In this document: one piece after another, positions 1 to 9,875 of the stretch | Numbering within the stretch: position 1 is the stretch's first letter | Layout of the letters: each line of letters begins with the position of its first letter | Assembly: GCA_016900015.1 (NCBI GenBank) | Contig: JACJJM010000017.1 | Location: 1 to 64,000, forward strand | Source: Phocaeicola coprophilus | GTDB lineage: Bacteria > Bacteroidota > Bacteroidia > Bacteroidales > Bacteroidaceae | Direction of reading: 5' to 3' | DNA: 64,000 nucleotides | Notes under the pieces: generated by a model | Database searches by the model: none | What the model saw: only the letters and a program-made list of their open reading frames with translations | Told to the model about the DNA's origin: nothing | Program-made: the position numbers and the translations under genes

Positions 1-11
1 CTTCATTGTAA
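1..11 (-). rRNA. 5' end of a 16S rRNA gene (partial, off left edge)
   Basis: Read on the minus strand the window edge gives TATTACAATGAAG, which is how Bacteroidales 16S rRNA begins just before the universal GAGTTTGATCCTGG. Only about 11 bases of the mature RNA fall inside the window. The identification is supported by a perfect promoter about 190 bp upstream and a protein-free hairpin-rich leader between them. The remainder of the rRNA operon must lie to the left. Confidence 0.78.
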
Positions 12-187
12 TATCTTGTTTTCGTTTTTTTCCTTTTGCTCCCAGGTGTTTGACGTTGACTTCCTTTTTTCATACCCTTCCGCCGATATTGCTAACGGCG
101 GGCTCTTGTACTACTCGTTTGTATTTTCATCTTTTTCAAGCTTCGCTCTCACCCTTTCCGGGTGGCTTTCCTTATCGAAAGCGGATG
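12..187 (-). other. rRNA operon leader (transcribed spacer)
   Basis: No convincing protein is encoded here. On the minus strand the segment lies between the rRNA promoter and the 16S 5' end. It holds two clear hairpins, CCGCCG/CGGCGG (80-85 with 96-101) and CACCC/GGGTG (150-154 with 160-164), as expected for a processed rRNA leader. Sequences like this recur ahead of each rRNA operon copy in a genome. Confidence 0.6.
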
Positions 188-219
188 CAAAAGTACTGCC
201 TTTTGACTTATGCTCCAAA
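188..219 (-). promoter_or_regulatory. rRNA promoter, Bacteroidota primary-sigma type
   Basis: On the minus strand a -33 box TTTG (216-219) is followed by exactly 20 bp and a -7 box TACTTTTG (188-195). Both match the Bacteroidota consensus TTTG-N19-21-TAnnTTTG without mismatch. The DNA upstream (220-300) is strongly A/T-rich and could act like an UP element; that part is inference. Confidence 0.75.
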
Positions 220-301
220 CTTTCACGAGACTTTTTTTGAAGAAATTTTCAAGCTTTTAGATAAAAAGCTAAAATAGAAACAGATAGAAGCATAAAAAAA
301 A

Positions 302-880
302 TCATCGATGATTTGCCATATCATCCAGCAACCTGCGATAATATTCCGCCTTCCACTCTACCGAACGAGGATAAGCCCGTGAAGAAGACGGCATCCTCCA
401 AACCTTCAAACGTCGACCAAGATACTCCACCTCATAACTATCACCTATCGATAATGACGGGAAGCCTATCATCTCTTGAAGTGTTTCTGCCGATTTCTGC
501 CCTGTAGCCACGATACTACGGCACGACGGCAACTGTTGCAACAATGACGCGAGATCTGTCGGACGAACAATCTGCAAAAAGTTATCAGATGCATTATCTT
601 TCAAACGAACTACGGCTTCAGCTGTGTCAAACATAGCTATACCCCGTTCACGACAAAAACGTTCGATGCGCTCTTTATCAAAACGTTTCTCCCCAGGAAC
701 CACGAAGTGATTCTTATCTCCAGCCGTGATATACCCCCAAATCCGCCACATGTCATTGTTCCAATTCGGATAAAAAAACTCCATGCTCCAACGTTTCTTC
801 TGCGGAGGGAAACTGCCCAACATCAACATCACGGCTTCTGCCGGCAAAAATGGTTTCAAGGGATGTTGTTCTATATCCAT
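302..880 (-). CDS. Uracil/mismatch DNA glycosylase family protein
   Basis: A 192-residue protein of the uracil-DNA glycosylase superfamily, in the Mug/TDG-like branch often annotated simply as uracil-DNA glycosylase family. Such enzymes excise uracil or mismatched bases to start base-excision repair in the cytoplasm. Seen in the sequence: the N-terminal active-site-like block LMLGSFPPQKKRWS at about residues 19-32, followed by FFYPNWNNDMWRIWG, and a central SIVATGQKSAET strand-turn typical of the fold. Length fits the family. It stands alone on the minus strand, about 60 bp from the next gene. The exact base specificity cannot be read from sequence. Confidence 0.75.
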   Translation of the reverse strand: MDIEQHPLKPFLPAEAVMLMLGSFPPQKKRWSMEFFYPNWNNDMWRIWGYITAGDKNHFVVPGEKRFDKERIERFCRERGIAMFDTAEAVVRLKDNASDNFLQIVRPTDLASLLQQLPSCRSIVATGQKSAETLQEMIGFPSLSIGDSYEVEYLGRRLKVWRMPSSSRAYPRSVEWKAEYYRRLLDDMANHR

Positions 881-942
881 ATATACCTAATTATATATAC
901 TTATCTATATAAACAAACGAAAATGAAGAAAAAAAGTTTTCA

Positions 943-1932
943 TCACGGCTCGAAGTCACGTCCCATGACCTTTTCATCCTCACCATCTACTAACTTCTCC
1001 ACAAAATAACGGGGACGACGTTTCACTTCACGATAAATCTTGCCCACATACTCTCCTATGATACCAAGAGACACCAACATGGCACCGCCAATAAACCAGA
1101 TGGAAATCATAATCGAAGTCCAACCCCAGACGACAGCACTGAATTTGTAAGCAATCAGACAGTATATCGTGGCCACAATAGCCAACGCCACCATCACGAA
1201 CCCCGTGATGTATATCCACTGCAAAGGACGCACGGAAAACGACGTAATGCCGTCCATCGCCAGGGCGAACATCTTCGAGAAGGGATATTTCGACTCCCCT
1301 GCCATGCGCTCCTTACGGTCATAATAGACACACGCCGTGGACAAACCGATGCGCGGAACCATGCCGCGCAGAAACATGTTGCGTTCAGGATAAGCCATCA
1401 GAGCACGCATTGCCCGGCGACTCATCAGACGGAAGTCGGCATGATTGTAGACGATTTCCTCGCCCAAGCGACGCACTAAGCGATAAAACATCAGCGCCGT
1501 CTGACGCTTGAAGGCCGAATCCGTCCGGCGCTCACGGCGCACACCGTAAACGATGTCCGTCCCTTGGTTATAGAAATCCACCATCTCATCAATGGCCTGT
1601 GTGTCATCTTGAAGGTCCGCATCGATGGAGATAGAGACATCGCCATGCAGCGAAGCCCATTCCAGACCGGCCCAAAGCGCACACTGATGGCCCACATTGT
1701 GCGCCAGTTTCAGGCCACATACGGCCTCATGAGCACGGGTCAGCCGCTCTATGATGCTCCACGTCGCATCACGACTGCCGTCGTCCACATATAATATCTT
1801 GCCTTCACCAATCTTACCTCCCCGACGCAGACGGTCGACCACGGCGAGCAACTCCTGTGTCGTATAGTCCAGCATCTCCTGCTCATTATAGCAAGGCACC
1901 ACGATTATTAATTTCGAGTCATACATAGTCAA
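943..1932 (-). CDS. Family 2 glycosyltransferase, DPM1/GtrB type
   Basis: A 329-residue membrane-anchored glycosyltransferase of the polyprenyl-phosphate sugar transferase kind. The GT-A domain fills residues 1-225: IIVVPCYNEQEML near the start, LYVDDGSRDAT, and the metal-binding DADLQDD. Two hydrophobic segments near the C-terminus (about 235-260 and 270-295) anchor it. Homologues load glucose, mannose or a related sugar onto undecaprenyl or dolichyl phosphate for use outside the membrane; the donor and acceptor here are unknown. An ATG two codons inside (1926) is an equally good start. A -7 box TACTTTTG lies on the minus strand at 1952-1959. Confidence 0.87.
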   Translation of the reverse strand: MTMYDSKLIIVVPCYNEQEMLDYTTQELLAVVDRLRRGGKIGEGKILYVDDGSRDATWSIIERLTRAHEAVCGLKLAHNVGHQCALWAGLEWASLHGDVSISIDADLQDDTQAIDEMVDFYNQGTDIVYGVRRERRTDSAFKRQTALMFYRLVRRLGEEIVYNHADFRLMSRRAMRALMAYPERNMFLRGMVPRIGLSTACVYYDRKERMAGESKYPFSKMFALAMDGITSFSVRPLQWIYITGFVMVALAIVATIYCLIAYKFSAVVWGWTSIMISIWFIGGAMLVSLGIIGEYVGKIYREVKRRPRYFVEKLVDGEDEKVMGRDFEP

Positions 1933-1951
1933 TCATTCTTTTTAAGTCATA

Positions 1952-2020
1952 CAAAAGTAAGCCATATTCTTAAAAATTCAATATTAGCCGCGGATATAAA
2001 ACAAAAAAAGTATAAGTTTG
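1952..2020. promoter_or_regulatory. Divergent -7 boxes for the GT2 and DUF4468 genes
   Basis: The minus strand carries TACTTTTG at 1952-1959, 20 bp ahead of the glycosyltransferase, with a weak -33-like ATTG at 1979-1982. The plus strand carries TAAGTTTG at 2013-2020, 26 bp ahead of the DUF4468 gene. Both match TAnnTTTG; no clean -33 TTTG was seen for the plus-strand promoter. Confidence 0.5.
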
Positions 2021-2046
2021 TGCCGTTGATTAAAATATTTGATTCT

Positions 2047-3291
2047 ATGAAAAAAATCTTATTACTCCTGTTTATGCTCCCCACCCTGCTGTGGGCGCAG
2101 GACGACGCCAAGTATCTGGCCGGAGCCGTCCCCATCGAAGATGGATACGTCACCTTCCGCCAGACATTCAAAGCCCCCTCACTTTCACAAAAAGACATCT
2201 ACCAATCCATGCTGCTCTGGGCGACACAAAAGTTCCAGAAGAACGAGCAATTCCCGCAAAACCAGCTCATCACGCAAGACGAAGCCGCTGGCGAACTGGG
2301 AGCTGTCGGCGAGGAATACCTCACGTTCTCTTCCAGCTTCCTGTCACTCGACCGCACGCGCATTTACTACCAATGCCGTGTCAAATGCTTGCCCGGCGAA
2401 TGTACGGTCGAACTGAGCCACATCCGCTACTGGTATGACGAAGCCCGCGACGGAGGCGTGCGCTACAGCGCAGAAGAAATCATCACCGACGAGCACGGCC
2501 TGAACAAGAGCAAAACGAAACTGGCACGCGTGGTCGGCAAATTCCGCGAGAAGACCATCGACTTCAAAGACCAGCTGTTCAAAGACATAGCCTCAACCAT
2601 CGGAAACAACGCCGTGCAGACGGCCTCTGCACCCGCTGCCCAACCGGCCAAGGAGGAATCAGCCGTGACGACAAACGACAAAGTGGTGACCATCGGCGTG
2701 CCAGCCGTTGCTACCACGACAACTGCAGTCGCCGTTGCCGCCCAAACGACGCAACCGGCAGCTGCGCCTGCCGCCCCTGCCGCCAAAGGCATGGAAGGAT
2801 TCCGCCAAATCACGCCTGACCAAATCCCCGGCAACGCCGTGAAACTCATCAGCGACGCCTTCATCATCACGGCCGGAAACGACGAATTGTTCAACCCGAT
2901 GGCCGGAGGATGGGGCGGACTGGGCAATCTCTTCAACCGTCCGGTCGCCTACTGCTTCATCGACCCCGCGCGCTACACCTACGGTATCATGCAGAAAAAC
3001 GACGTCTACACCCTCACGTTCTATACGCCGGCCTACCAGGAGGCCATCCAATATGTCGGCACCCACTCAGGACGCGACGGCGACAAGGTGGCCGGCAGCA
3101 AACTGACACCCATCACCACTCCCGGCGGAGGCAAGGCTTTTGCCGAGGCTTGGCTCGTCATCGAATGCCGCAAGATTGCCACCCAACTGCTCACGCCGTC
3201 GTCCGTGACCGACGCTGCCGTGAAGGCACAATACCCGAACAAGCAGACGGAACTCTTCGTGGGAGAAATCACAGGAGTGTGGATGAAATGA
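2047..3291 (+). CDS. Secreted DUF4468-domain protein
   Basis: A 414-residue exported protein starting at the ATG of MKKILLLLFMLPTLLWAQ, a clean signal peptide; longer upstream starts would bury it. The mature N-terminal part (IEDGYVTFRQTF, then DIYQSMLLWATQKF) matches DUF4468, a TBP-like fold domain common in Bacteroidales envelope proteins whose function is unknown. An Ala/Pro/Thr-rich linker at about residues 190-255 separates it from a second, unrecognised C-terminal domain beginning near GFRQITPDQIPGNAV. It has its own promoter box (2013-2020) and a strong terminator (3391-3430), so it is probably monocistronic. Confidence 0.75.
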   Translation: MKKILLLLFMLPTLLWAQDDAKYLAGAVPIEDGYVTFRQTFKAPSLSQKDIYQSMLLWATQKFQKNEQFPQNQLITQDEAAGELGAVGEEYLTFSSSFLSLDRTRIYYQCRVKCLPGECTVELSHIRYWYDEARDGGVRYSAEEIITDEHGLNKSKTKLARVVGKFREKTIDFKDQLFKDIASTIGNNAVQTASAPAAQPAKEESAVTTNDKVVTIGVPAVATTTTAVAVAAQTTQPAAAPAAPAAKGMEGFRQITPDQIPGNAVKLISDAFIITAGNDELFNPMAGGWGGLGNLFNRPVAYCFIDPARYTYGIMQKNDVYTLTFYTPAYQEAIQYVGTHSGRDGDKVAGSKLTPITTPGGGKAFAEAWLVIECRKIATQLLTPSSVTDAAVKAQYPNKQTELFVGEITGVWMK

Positions 3292-3390
3292 CGCAGGGCG
3301 CATCCCATGCGCCAACTTGGCAGAGTGCGTCTTGCTGTGCAGGACGCGGATAAAGACAGGCATTGCGGAAAGAATGCCCATAACTGTTCC

Positions 3391-3430
3391 CCCCGGACAC
3401 CGGCACCACAGCCGGCATCCGGGGTTTTTT
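3391..3430 (+). terminator. Intrinsic terminator after the DUF4468 gene
   Basis: A GC-rich hairpin pairs CCCCGGA and CCGGC with GCCGG and TCCGGGG and is followed directly by six T residues. It lies about 100 bp after the stop codon. Confidence 0.85.
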
Positions 3431-3473
3431 CATGCACGCATCCGGGAGCACACGGGCAGGAAGTCGCAAAAAG

Positions 3474-3681
3474 ACGACCGTGTTTTAGAAAAAAGACAGT
3501 CGTGTTTACAGAAAAACACAGTCATGTTTCCGTAGAAACACAGTTGTCTTTCTATATAAACACGACTGTCTGCTGGAAGAAACACGACTGTGATTTTTCA
3601 GACATACAACTGTGATTTTTCATATAGACGACTATCATCTGACAGAAACACGACGACAAGCCTCCGGACGGACAACTATGT
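3474..3681. repeat. 22-bp periodic array, word ACGACTGT/ACAGTCGT (10 units)
   Basis: Ten copies of a degenerate 10-base word begin at 3474, 3496, 3518, 3540, 3562, 3584, 3606, 3628, 3650 and 3672, exactly every 22 bp. The first four read ACAGTCGTGT-like with TTT after the word; the last six read ACGACTGTGA-like, the other orientation, with AAAC before it. The intervening 12 bp are A/T-rich and diverged. The array sits between two convergent genes, each with its own terminator, and no plausible protein is encoded. Confidence 0.85.
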
Positions 3682-3766
3682 TGACAAACAAAGCGACGGG
3701 TTTTCCGGCCGGAAGAGGGCGGACGGGAGGCGAACAGAGGGGAGCGGACTGCCGGGAGGAATACAG

Positions 3767-3812
3767 AAAAGGCGGAAGAGAAGCCCCGGGAGGGGACAGC
3801 TCTTCCGCCTTT
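3767..3812 (-). terminator. Terminator after the ABC-F gene
   Basis: A perfect 13-bp inverted repeat (AAAGGCGGAAGAG at 3768-3780 with CTCTTCCGCCTTT at 3800-3812) contains an inner CCCC/GGGG stem. It lies 27 bp beyond the ABC-F stop codon on the minus strand. The run of T is short. Confidence 0.7.
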
Positions 3813-3838
3813 CGTGCGGACGCGGGTGACGACGCGGG

Positions 3839-5473
<1,635 letters not shown>

Positions 5474-5506
5474 TTATATATACATTAACTCTATCAAAAT
5501 CGGCTG

Positions 5507-5567
5507 CAAAGGTAAGCAAAAAAACAGTGTCAAACTGACAGCATACCGACAAATTTATCTACTTTTG
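5507..5567. promoter_or_regulatory. Divergent promoters, ABC-F and grpE
   Basis: Minus strand: -7 box TACCTTTG at 5507-5514, 45 bp before the ABC-F start. Plus strand: TACTTTTG at 5560-5567, about 120 bp before grpE. Between them is a small inverted repeat TGTCA-aac-TGACA (5528-5540). A strict -33 TTTG was not found for either promoter. The grpE leader of over 100 nt shows no recognised heat-shock operator. Confidence 0.5.
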
Positions 5568-5685
5568 CACTTTCTATACCCCGTCAGCGAGCTGATGGCA
5601 AACAATTTGTAGAGACGATCCGTGTGTTCCGCGCCTGTGAAACACATGTTATCCCAAGGAAATATAAAATAAAAACGATATAGAC

Positions 5686-6288
5686 ATGAATTCAACAAAA
5701 GACGAAAACATGGAAAAACAAGAAGAGAAAGTGACTAAACAGGAAGAAGTCAACAACCACGAAGAGCAAAGCGAAACTCCGGCAAGCGAAAAGACTACTG
5801 AAGAATCCAAGGAACTTTCTCCGGAAGAGAAGCTGCAACAAAGCTTGGACGAAGCTGAAAAACGCATCGCAGAGATTCAGGACAAATACCTCCGTCTGTC
5901 AGCTGAATTTGACAATTACCGCAAGCGCACCATAAAAGAAAAGTCGGAAATCATCAAAAATGCGGCAGAAAAGACCATAACAGCCATACTACCGGTGCTG
6001 GACGACATGGAGCGCGCCATCGCCAACATGCAGAAATCGGAAGACGCCAAAGCATGGCTCGAAGGTGTGGAACTCATCAACAACAAATTCTTGAAGATTC
6101 TGTCTCAAGAGGGATTGAACAAAATCGAAACAGAAGGCGCAGACTTCGACACGGATTATCACGAAGCCATCGCCATGATTCCTGCCCCCAATGAAGAACA
6201 AAAGGGCAAAGTGCTCGACTGTGTGCAGACCGGCTATAAGCTGAATGACAAAGTAATCAGACATGCCAAGGTGGCCGTCGCACAATGA
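5686..6288 (+). CDS. grpE: Nucleotide exchange factor GrpE
   Basis: A 200-residue GrpE, the homodimeric cochaperone that releases ADP from DnaK. The first 60 residues are very acidic and Lys/Glu/Gln-rich, followed by the long coiled coil (about 50-110, from EKLQQSLDEAEKRIAEIQDKY) and the conserved SAEFDNYRKRT. The C-terminal beta domain ends in GYKLNDKVIRHAKVAVAQ, the family signature (GY...R.A.V.V). It is 33 bp upstream of dnaJ, and the two form an operon; dnaK is not in the window. An alternative ATG lies eight codons in. Confidence 0.95.
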   Translation: MNSTKDENMEKQEEKVTKQEEVNNHEEQSETPASEKTTEESKELSPEEKLQQSLDEAEKRIAEIQDKYLRLSAEFDNYRKRTIKEKSEIIKNAAEKTITAILPVLDDMERAIANMQKSEDAKAWLEGVELINNKFLKILSQEGLNKIETEGADFDTDYHEAIAMIPAPNEEQKGKVLDCVQTGYKLNDKVIRHAKVAVAQ

Positions 6289-6321
6289 TATTTCCCAAAC
6301 TTCTAAAATCCAGAGACACTT

Positions 6322-7491
6322 ATGGCAACAAAAAGAGATTATTATGAAGTGCTAGGCGTGGACAAAAATGCCAGCGCGGACGAAATAAAGAAAGCCTATC
6401 GAAAGAAGGCGATCCAATATCACCCGGATAAAAACCCCGGAGACAAAGAAGCTGAAGAAAAATTCAAGGAAGCAGCCGAAGCCTACGAAGTGCTAAGCAA
6501 TCCTGACAAGCGTGCCCGCTATGACCAATTCGGCCATGAAGGAGTAAATGGCGGAGCCGGAGGATTTGGTGGAGGATTCAGCGGCGGCAGCATGTCCATG
6601 GATGACATCTTCTCCATGTTCGGAGACATCTTCGGTGGACATACCGGATTCGGTGGATTCGGCGGATTCGGACGCGGGAGCTCCCAAGGAGGACAGCGTA
6701 AATTTCGCGGCTCGGACTTGCGCGTGAAAGTGAAACTCTCCTTAAAAGACATAGCTTATGGTACGACTAAGAAGTTCAAGCTCAAAAAGTATGTACCTTG
6801 TTCTCATTGCCACGGTACAGGAGCTGAAGGCAACAGCGGGACAGAAGTCTGCCCGACATGTAAGGGCAGCGGACACATCCTGCGCACTCAGCAAAGCATC
6901 TTCGGCATGATGCAGACACAAAGCGTATGCCCGCAATGCAATGGAGAAGGACGCATCATCAAAAACAAATGTAAAGAATGTGGCGGCGAAGGCATCGTTT
7001 ATGGGGAAGAAGTCGTGGAAGTAAAAATACCGGCAGGCGTAGCTGGCGGCATGCAACTGTCCATGAGTGGCAAGGGAAACGCCGGCAGACATAACGGTGT
7101 AAACGGAGACTTGTTAATCCAAATCGAAGAAGAACCACATCCGGAACTCATACGCGATGAAAATGATTTGATTTACAATCTGCTGCTGGACATTCCGACA
7201 GCAACATTGGGAGGCACAGTAGAGGTGCCGACCATTGACAGCCGGGCAAAAGTCAAAATCGAACCCGGCACACAACCGGGCAAAGTGCTCCGCCTACGAG
7301 GCAAAGGTCTTCCCAGCGTGAACGGTTATGGTACAGGCGACTTACTAATCAATGTGAGCGTCTATATCCCTGAAACATTGTCACGCGAAGAAAAGAATGC
7401 AATCGAATCATTCAAGGATTCGCCCAATTTCAAGCCGAATCCAAGCATCAAAGAAAAGATATTTCATAAATTCAGAAACTTCTTCGACTAA
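6322..7491 (+). CDS. dnaJ: Chaperone DnaJ (Hsp40)
   Basis: A 389-residue type I DnaJ, the cochaperone that delivers substrates to DnaK and stimulates its ATPase. Domains in order: J domain with HPD motif (residues 1-70, YHPDKNPGD), a long Gly/Phe-rich linker with GGFGG repeats (about 75-125), a zinc-binding domain with four CxxCxGxG repeats ([32 protein letters not shown]), and the two-part C-terminal substrate domain. All zinc cysteines are present. It follows grpE by 33 bp and ends at a strong terminator (7508-7551). Confidence 0.97.
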   Translation: MATKRDYYEVLGVDKNASADEIKKAYRKKAIQYHPDKNPGDKEAEEKFKEAAEAYEVLSNPDKRARYDQFGHEGVNGGAGGFGGGFSGGSMSMDDIFSMFGDIFGGHTGFGGFGGFGRGSSQGGQRKFRGSDLRVKVKLSLKDIAYGTTKKFKLKKYVPCSHCHGTGAEGNSGTEVCPTCKGSGHILRTQQSIFGMMQTQSVCPQCNGEGRIIKNKCKECGGEGIVYGEEVVEVKIPAGVAGGMQLSMSGKGNAGRHNGVNGDLLIQIEEEPHPELIRDENDLIYNLLLDIPTATLGGTVEVPTIDSRAKVKIEPGTQPGKVLRLRGKGLPSVNGYGTGDLLINVSVYIPETLSREEKNAIESFKDSPNFKPNPSIKEKIFHKFRNFFD

Positions 7492-7507
7492 GCAAAATCA
7501 ATACAGA

Positions 7508-7551
7508 CAAAGCCGGACACATTTCCCAAGGAAGACAGCGTCCGGCTTTGT
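7508..7551. terminator. Bidirectional terminator between dnaJ and the rhaM-like gene
   Basis: A perfect 12-bp inverted repeat (ACAAAGCCGGAC at 7508-7519, GTCCGGCTTTGT at 7540-7551) lies between the convergent ends of dnaJ and the RhaM-like gene, so it can serve both directions. Confidence 0.8.
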
Positions 7552-7570
7552 CGTATGTATCAATAAGCTA

Positions 7571-7894
7571 TCAATCCAAATGGAATACTTCCTCCATCTC
7601 AGCCCACCATTCGCCCGGTTTGCGAGTTTCTAAAGGCACTTGGCAGGGTTCACAGAATGTCCACCAACGCTGCGTCTCGGGGTCAGCAGCCATCTTGGCC
7701 ATATCAGCAGCATAATCCGTGCCTGTGTACTCATAATAACTGAACAAGTAACCATCTTTATAATAAATACTATAATTCTCCAGATGACATTCTTTAATCA
7801 TCTTCTTCACCGACTCCCATACATTAGCATGCAGACGCTTGTATTCTTCCAATTTACCGGGAGCCACCTTAATCACGCTTCCATAACGTTTCAT
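7571..7894 (-). CDS. L-rhamnose mutarotase family protein (RhaM/DUF718)
   Basis: A 107-residue protein of the RhaM family, small dimeric ferredoxin-like enzymes that interconvert the alpha and beta anomers of L-rhamnose or a similar sugar. Visible hallmarks are MKRYGSVIKVAPGKLEEYKRLHANVW at the N-terminus, SIYYKDGYLFSYYEY with the catalytic-type tyrosines, and the terminal W-rich stretch (TQRWWTFCEPCQ...WWAEMEEVFHLD). It lies 20 bp downstream of the LysM glucosaminidase gene on the same strand and may be cotranscribed. No rhamnose catabolic genes are nearby, so the true substrate is open. Confidence 0.85.
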   Translation of the reverse strand: MKRYGSVIKVAPGKLEEYKRLHANVWESVKKMIKECHLENYSIYYKDGYLFSYYEYTGTDYAADMAKMAADPETQRWWTFCEPCQVPLETRKPGEWWAEMEEVFHLD

Positions 7895-7914
7895 TTTGAT
7901 TCGATTTTTTAGGG

Positions 7915-8814
7915 TTAACGCAGGCGAAGGTAATCTCCCACACGTGGGACATAATCTTCGTCTTTTTTATTCATTTTATATAGATTCTTTAATTTAATGC
8001 CATACGTTTGGGCTATCGTATACATGGACTCACCATCTTTGACACGGTGGATAATATGCGGCTTTCGAGCCTTTCGATGCTTTTCCTCCAAATACACAAT
8101 ATCCCCGGCACGAAAACGATAATCTTTATACAAATCATTGTATTTACGAAGTTTACGCTTCGATATTTCAAACTCATTAGAAAGAGATTCAAAGGTATCG
8201 CCATCGCGAGCTATGATATAGATCAAATCATTCGCCTTATATACCTCATGAATAAACCTCACCGGATTGTCATACTTACGTCGGCCTTTCTTCGTATCCA
8301 GTTCATCAAGATCATACAACTCGATGATGTTTATCAACTGCTCCGCATAACGTGGATTGGTAGCATATCCGGCTTTTTTCAATCCCCGTGCCCAACCTTT
8401 ATAATCAGTCTTTTTTAGCTTGAACAAAAAAGAATAACGACCACGAACTGTCAGAAACCGCGAATGATCCTCATAAGACTCACGCACACTCTTGTAGGCA
8501 CGAAAGCACTCCCCACGAGCATCATCGTCATAATACACCGTCCGTCCCGTCCATGTGCCACCACATTTAATGCCAAAATGATTATTCGAACGACGAGCCA
8601 ATTCACTCTTGCCTGCCCCACTTTCCAACAAGCCTTGAGCTAGTGTGATACTCGCCGGTATGTGATAACGATCCATTTGTTCTATGGCTAAATCCTTGTA
8701 TTTACGTATATAACTCTCGTATGCCTTCGTGCGAGTCTGCCCAAAGGAAAACATCGTAAGCATCAGACACACCAATACCAAATGCCATCGGGATATGTTC
8801 ATCATAAGTATCAC
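7915..8814 (-). CDS. Secreted glucosaminidase with two LysM domains
   Basis: A 299-residue peptidoglycan hydrolase. After a signal peptide (ending near LTMFSFGQ) comes a glucosaminidase domain (about residues 30-170: QMDRYHIPASITLAQGLLESGAGKSELARRSNNHFGIK, with the catalytic Glu in LLESG), then two LysM repeats, near 205-245 (DGDTFESLSNEF) and 255-299 (DGESMYTIAQTY), which bind N-acetylglucosamine chains. It probably cleaves cell-wall glycan during growth or separation. An internal ATG (MNISRWHL) is an equally likely start. A minus-strand -7 box TATCTTTG lies at 8836-8843. Confidence 0.9.
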   Translation of the reverse strand: MILMMNISRWHLVLVCLMLTMFSFGQTRTKAYESYIRKYKDLAIEQMDRYHIPASITLAQGLLESGAGKSELARRSNNHFGIKCGGTWTGRTVYYDDDARGECFRAYKSVRESYEDHSRFLTVRGRYSFLFKLKKTDYKGWARGLKKAGYATNPRYAEQLINIIELYDLDELDTKKGRRKYDNPVRFIHEVYKANDLIYIIARDGDTFESLSNEFEISKRKLRKYNDLYKDYRFRAGDIVYLEEKHRKARKPHIIHRVKDGESMYTIAQTYGIKLKNLYKMNKKDEDYVPRVGDYLRLR

Positions 8815-8835
8815 ATTTTATTTTAATAAGTTGCA

Positions 8836-8926
8836 CAAAGATAAATCTTTTGCGTACATTGAAAAATCTACTCCTTATCTTTTTTGAGAGAAAGCAACAA
8901 TTATTTAAGGTTTTTGTTTAGTTTTG
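8836..8926. promoter_or_regulatory. Divergent promoters, LysM hydrolase and cdd
   Basis: Minus strand: TATCTTTG at 8836-8843, 22 bp before the LysM gene. Plus strand: TAGTTTTG at 8919-8926, 30 bp before cdd. Both match TAnnTTTG. No perfect -33 TTTG was found at the expected distance for the plus-strand promoter. Confidence 0.5.
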
Positions 8927-8956
8927 TAAGGACATAACTATCAAAATCATCTTATT

Positions 8957-9430
8957 ATGACAGAACAAACCATAATATGCCACATACGCTACTCTTCATT
9001 TGAATCATTACCTGAGAGCGAACAATCACTGATTTCCTGCGCTATAGAAGCTTCAAAACGGGCTTATGCACCCTATTCCCAATTTCACGTTGGTGCAGCA
9101 GCACGATTGCAAAACGGGCAAATCTTTACTGGAAACAACCAAGAAAACGTGGCCTATCCCTCCGGACTCTGCGCCGAACGTGTCGCCTTATTTGCTGCCC
9201 ATGCCCAATGCCCCAACATCCCCGTCATGACTTTAGCCATAGCCGCATATAATGCAAAAGACTCCCAATTCCACTTGGCAACTCCCTGCGGAGCATGTCG
9301 CCAAGTAATCGCTGAGTTTCAAAAACAGTCTGGCTTTCCCATCACCTTATTACTATATAGCCCAGAAAAAGTAGTCATCATCAAAGATGCAGGTGAACTC
9401 CTTCCCTTAGCCTTCGACTTTCCTCAATAA
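8957..9430 (+). CDS. cdd: Cytidine deaminase
   Basis: A 157-residue homotetramer-type cytidine deaminase that converts cytidine and deoxycytidine to uridine forms in pyrimidine salvage. The zinc site is complete: the Cys-Ala-Glu motif in PSGLCAERVALFAA (catalytic Glu) and the two cysteines in TPCGACRQVIAEF. The substrate-binding FHVGAA and TGNNQENVAYP stretches are also present. It is transcribed alone from the box at 8919-8926 and marks the left edge of the accessory island. Confidence 0.95.
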   Translation: MTEQTIICHIRYSSFESLPESEQSLISCAIEASKRAYAPYSQFHVGAAARLQNGQIFTGNNQENVAYPSGLCAERVALFAAHAQCPNIPVMTLAIAAYNAKDSQFHLATPCGACRQVIAEFQKQSGFPITLLLYSPEKVVIIKDAGELLPLAFDFPQ

Positions 9431-9512
9431 CAAAAAAACAGCATTACCTAAGATGCCACTCCAACTTTGGCCTATTTGCCCGTAATAGAAACGTAAGAAT
9501 CCATCTCACATC

Positions 9513-9875
9513 TTATTCAGATATAGATGTCCCATCAACATAAGGTTGATACTCCGGGGGAATAGGAATGTGAAAGCGGCGACACAAAGAAAGGACGTCT
9601 TTAATATCATTGTCATCAAATACATATCCGACATGGAAAACCACTTGTGCGGCCGGTGGAACGCATACCACCTCTTTCCCGGCAATCCGTCCTTTTCCAC
9701 TGAATGTATCTGCTGGATAAAACTCTCCTTCATAAAGAATACGTCCGTCTGGAGCGTATTCAAACAAATGCAAATCGACGGTCCGTCCTTCCTTATCACG
9801 AAAAACAATATGTTGCGCCGTTGAAAATGCTTCCTTGCATTCGCTAAACCCATTATTTTGAAAAAAAAACCGATG
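9513..9875 (-). pseudogene. Remnant of a LnuA-like nucleotidyltransferase
   Basis: An open stretch of about 120 codons begins right after a TAA with no start codon (9876-9878) and reads the C-terminal half of an antibiotic-type nucleotidyltransferase related to lincosamide or aminoglycoside nucleotidyltransferases. Seen: FRDKEGRTVDLHLFEYAPDG, the GEFYPADTFSGKGRIAGKEV block, VPPAAQVVFHVGY and DVLSLCRRFHIPIP. The N-terminal half with the catalytic GG...DxD motif is absent. A run of nine A at the truncated end and unrelated sequence beyond it suggest deletion or recombination. As it stands it should be inactive. Family assignment is from remembered similarity. Confidence 0.65.

Noticed and set aside
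302-1009. Overlapping plus-strand ORFs near the glycosylase gene (313-507 and 707-1009)
   Set aside because: Shadow frames of minus-strand genes with no domain, signal peptide or promoter.
3474-3681. CRISPR array
   Set aside because: Period of 22 bp is too short, the conserved part is only about 10 bp, the word flips orientation, and no cas genes are nearby. The same holds for the other arrays.
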